Assembly (NCBI GenBank): GCA_030425205.1
Contig: JAUIAP010000026.1
Coordinates: 1-64,000 of the forward strand
DNA from: Anaerolineae bacterium
GTDB taxonomy: Bacteria; Chloroflexota; Anaerolineae; Promineifilales; Promineifilaceae
Direction: 5' to 3'
Length of the DNA: 64,000 bases
In this document: piece by piece, positions 63,124-64,000 of the stretch
Layout of the letters: every line of letters begins with the position of its first letter
Numbering within the stretch: position 1 is the first letter of the stretch
Position numbers and translations under genes: made by a program
The notes under the pieces: model-generated
Seen by the model: only the letters and a program-made list of their open reading frames with translations
Told to the model about the DNA's origin: nothing
Database searches by the model: none

Positions 63124-64000
63124 TTATGCCAATAGGGTCAACTTACCGGGTAATACGGTAATCGTGAGATTTTCGGCCGAATCGGCCACCATCTCTCCAT
63201 CTCCATGCACGGGTGTTCCCGGTTGCGAGATGATTTGCAACTGATTTGTGCGAAAGTGGGTCACATCGGGGTGAGAGAGGTGGGTTCCCTTGACAATGCG
63301 TGGAAGGATGCGCCCAATCGTTCCCCAGCCGATACGCGGGACCGTGACGATATCGAACAACCCATCGGTAATGCTGGCGGTTGGTGACATCAAGAAGGTG
63401 CTGCCAGTGCGTGGGCCGTTGCAAATTGAGAGCAGCAGCAGTGTTTCATTTAGTTCGCCATCCGCCCATTTCAAGCGCATCTGCCACGCCTGTAAGTTCA
63501 GCAGCGCACGTCCAACAGCGGCAACGTAGCGCAAGCGACCGCTAAGCCGCTTGAAGCGCAAGGCCTGTTGATTGACCGCAGCTTCCATCGCGGCGGCACA
63601 GTTGTTGTCAAAGTAGTAGATCTTGCCATCGGCATCGACCTTGCCAATATCGACTTGAATCGGCCGATCTCCGCTCACCACGCGCTGCGCAATCACGCCA
63701 AAATCCCGCGCGATTCCCTGCATGTCGCTAAAATCGTTGCCCGTTCCCAAGGGCAAGATTGCCAACGGTAGCGTCGCGGCCTCCCCTGCTGCAACGACCA
63801 GCCCGTTCACCACTTCACTGAGCGTGCCATCGCCCCCTGCAACGACCACCCCATCGTATGCGCCCGATTCGGCGACCTCGCGGGCAATCTGGGTGGCATG
63901 GCGTGGACGCTCCGTCACGGCAACGTCGAGCGTGACACCGTGTGTTTGGAATGCGTGGCGGATGTGAGGTAACTGCTTTTCAGCACGCCCAACGTTGGCG
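63124..64000 (-). CDS. Diacylglycerol/lipid kinase (YegS/DagK family), 5' end outside window
   Basis: The frame stays open to the right edge, so the gene starts beyond 64000; at least 291 residues are visible. It has the catalytic GGDGTLSEVVNGL, PLGTGNDFSDMQGI, and IDIGKVDADGKIYYFDNNC-like VDIGKVD segment, followed by the C-terminal GDGEMVADSAENLTITVLPG. Such kinases phosphorylate diacylglycerol or related lipids using ATP. Two TCGGCCGA copies are included. Confidence 0.9.
   Translation of the reverse strand, partial: ANVGRAEKQLPHIRHAFQTHGVTLDVAVTERPRHATQIAREVAESGAYDGVVVAGGDGTLSEVVNGLVVAAGEAATLPLAILPLGTGNDFSDMQGIARDFGVIAQRVVSGDRPIQVDIGKVDADGKIYYFDNNCAAAMEAAVNQQALRFKRLSGRLRYVAAVGRALLNLQAWQMRLKWADGELNETLLLLSICNGPRTGSTFLMSPTASITDGLFDIVTVPRIGWGTIGRILPRIVKGTHLSHPDVTHFRTNQLQIISQPGTPVHGDGEMVADSAENLTITVLPGKLTLLA

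Larger units (their letters stand above)
806..63667. repeat. Highly iterated palindrome TCGGCCGA, about 71 copies
   Basis: A hand scan found about 71 exact TCGGCCGA sites across the window, against roughly one expected for an 8-mer at this base composition. Nearly all are flanked by A or T on both sides (WTCGGCCGAW). Examples are at 806, 4663, 8452, 12081, 16271, 20662, 24652, 30425, 33182, 41019, 46379, 50491, 57647 and 63173. Most lie inside genes and in more than one reading frame, encoding SAE/SAD, IGR/FGR or FRP, so the signal is at DNA level. Confidence 0.9.

Noticed and set aside
1..64000. tRNA, rRNA or tmRNA genes
   Set aside because: No cloverleaf-like or conserved T-loop sequence was seen on either strand in the spacers; a covariance search would be needed to exclude them fully.

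Overview
The window looks like a chromosomal segment of a free-living bacterium of moderate G+C, most plausibly a Chloroflexota (Anaerolineae-like) member. Supporting this are secreted gingipain-type (C25) peptidases, Thr/Pro-rich lipoproteins, a membrane-anchored YvcK-type protein, many stand-alone biosynthetic genes in short operons, and secreted proteins ending in a Y/F-L/I-P-x-x-x-K/R motif. The lineage is an inference; no rRNA, tRNA or other marker gene is present.

Layout. 1-1345: the end of an ISL3-family element abutting an IS3-family orfB. 1382-9604: a secreted FG-GAP propeller protein, an M24 metallopeptidase, three cold-shock proteins, a Ca2+/Na+ antiporter, psuG and pyrF. 9850-26966: a lipoprotein coupled to pyrD, a MacB/LolD-like ABC exporter, CoA-type Nudix hydrolase, proC, double-GNAT protein, guaB, lgt, a sulfatase-fold hydrolase, a response regulator, recF and a receiver-GAF-PAS-cyclase protein. 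27176-34262: a secretion locus with two C25 peptidase paralogues and a small secreted protein, separated by a structured, terminator-rich spacer. 34666-44253: SPFH protein, aminotransferase, ABC-2-like exporter, P450, an unknown protein, MTA phosphorylase, a SEDS protein and a Uma2 nuclease-fold protein. 44245-52078: histidine phosphatases, a DMSP-lyase-family cupin, PhzF, sugar-nucleotide genes, YvcK, a MazG-like protein, a phosphoesterase and a lipoprotein. 52130-58115: a nucleoside-type ABC importer operon (ATPase, two permeases, PPOX flavin/F420 protein) preceded by an AlaX editing protein. 58171-64000: a large secreted glycosidase-like/lipoprotein fusion, another lipoprotein and a truncated lipid kinase.

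The strongest unexplained signal is an 8-bp palindrome, TCGGCCGA, almost always flanked by A/T. I counted about 71 copies by hand, against roughly one expected by chance. It falls in coding sequence on both strands and in several reading frames, like the cyanobacterial HIP1 palindrome but with a different sequence. Long motif-free stretches coincide with accessory-looking genes. A second layer of intergenic structure is formed by heptanucleotide tandem repeats (ACGCAAT, CGTAAAT, CCACTAG) and perfect palindromes placed just after stop codons.

Functionally the window mixes nucleotide metabolism (pyrF, pyrD, guaB, psuG, MTA phosphorylase, nucleoside ABC importer, MazG-like protein), cell-envelope work (lgt, SEDS, YvcK, exporters, lipoproteins) and extracellular proteins (C25 peptidases, FG-GAP protein, glycosidase-like fusion).
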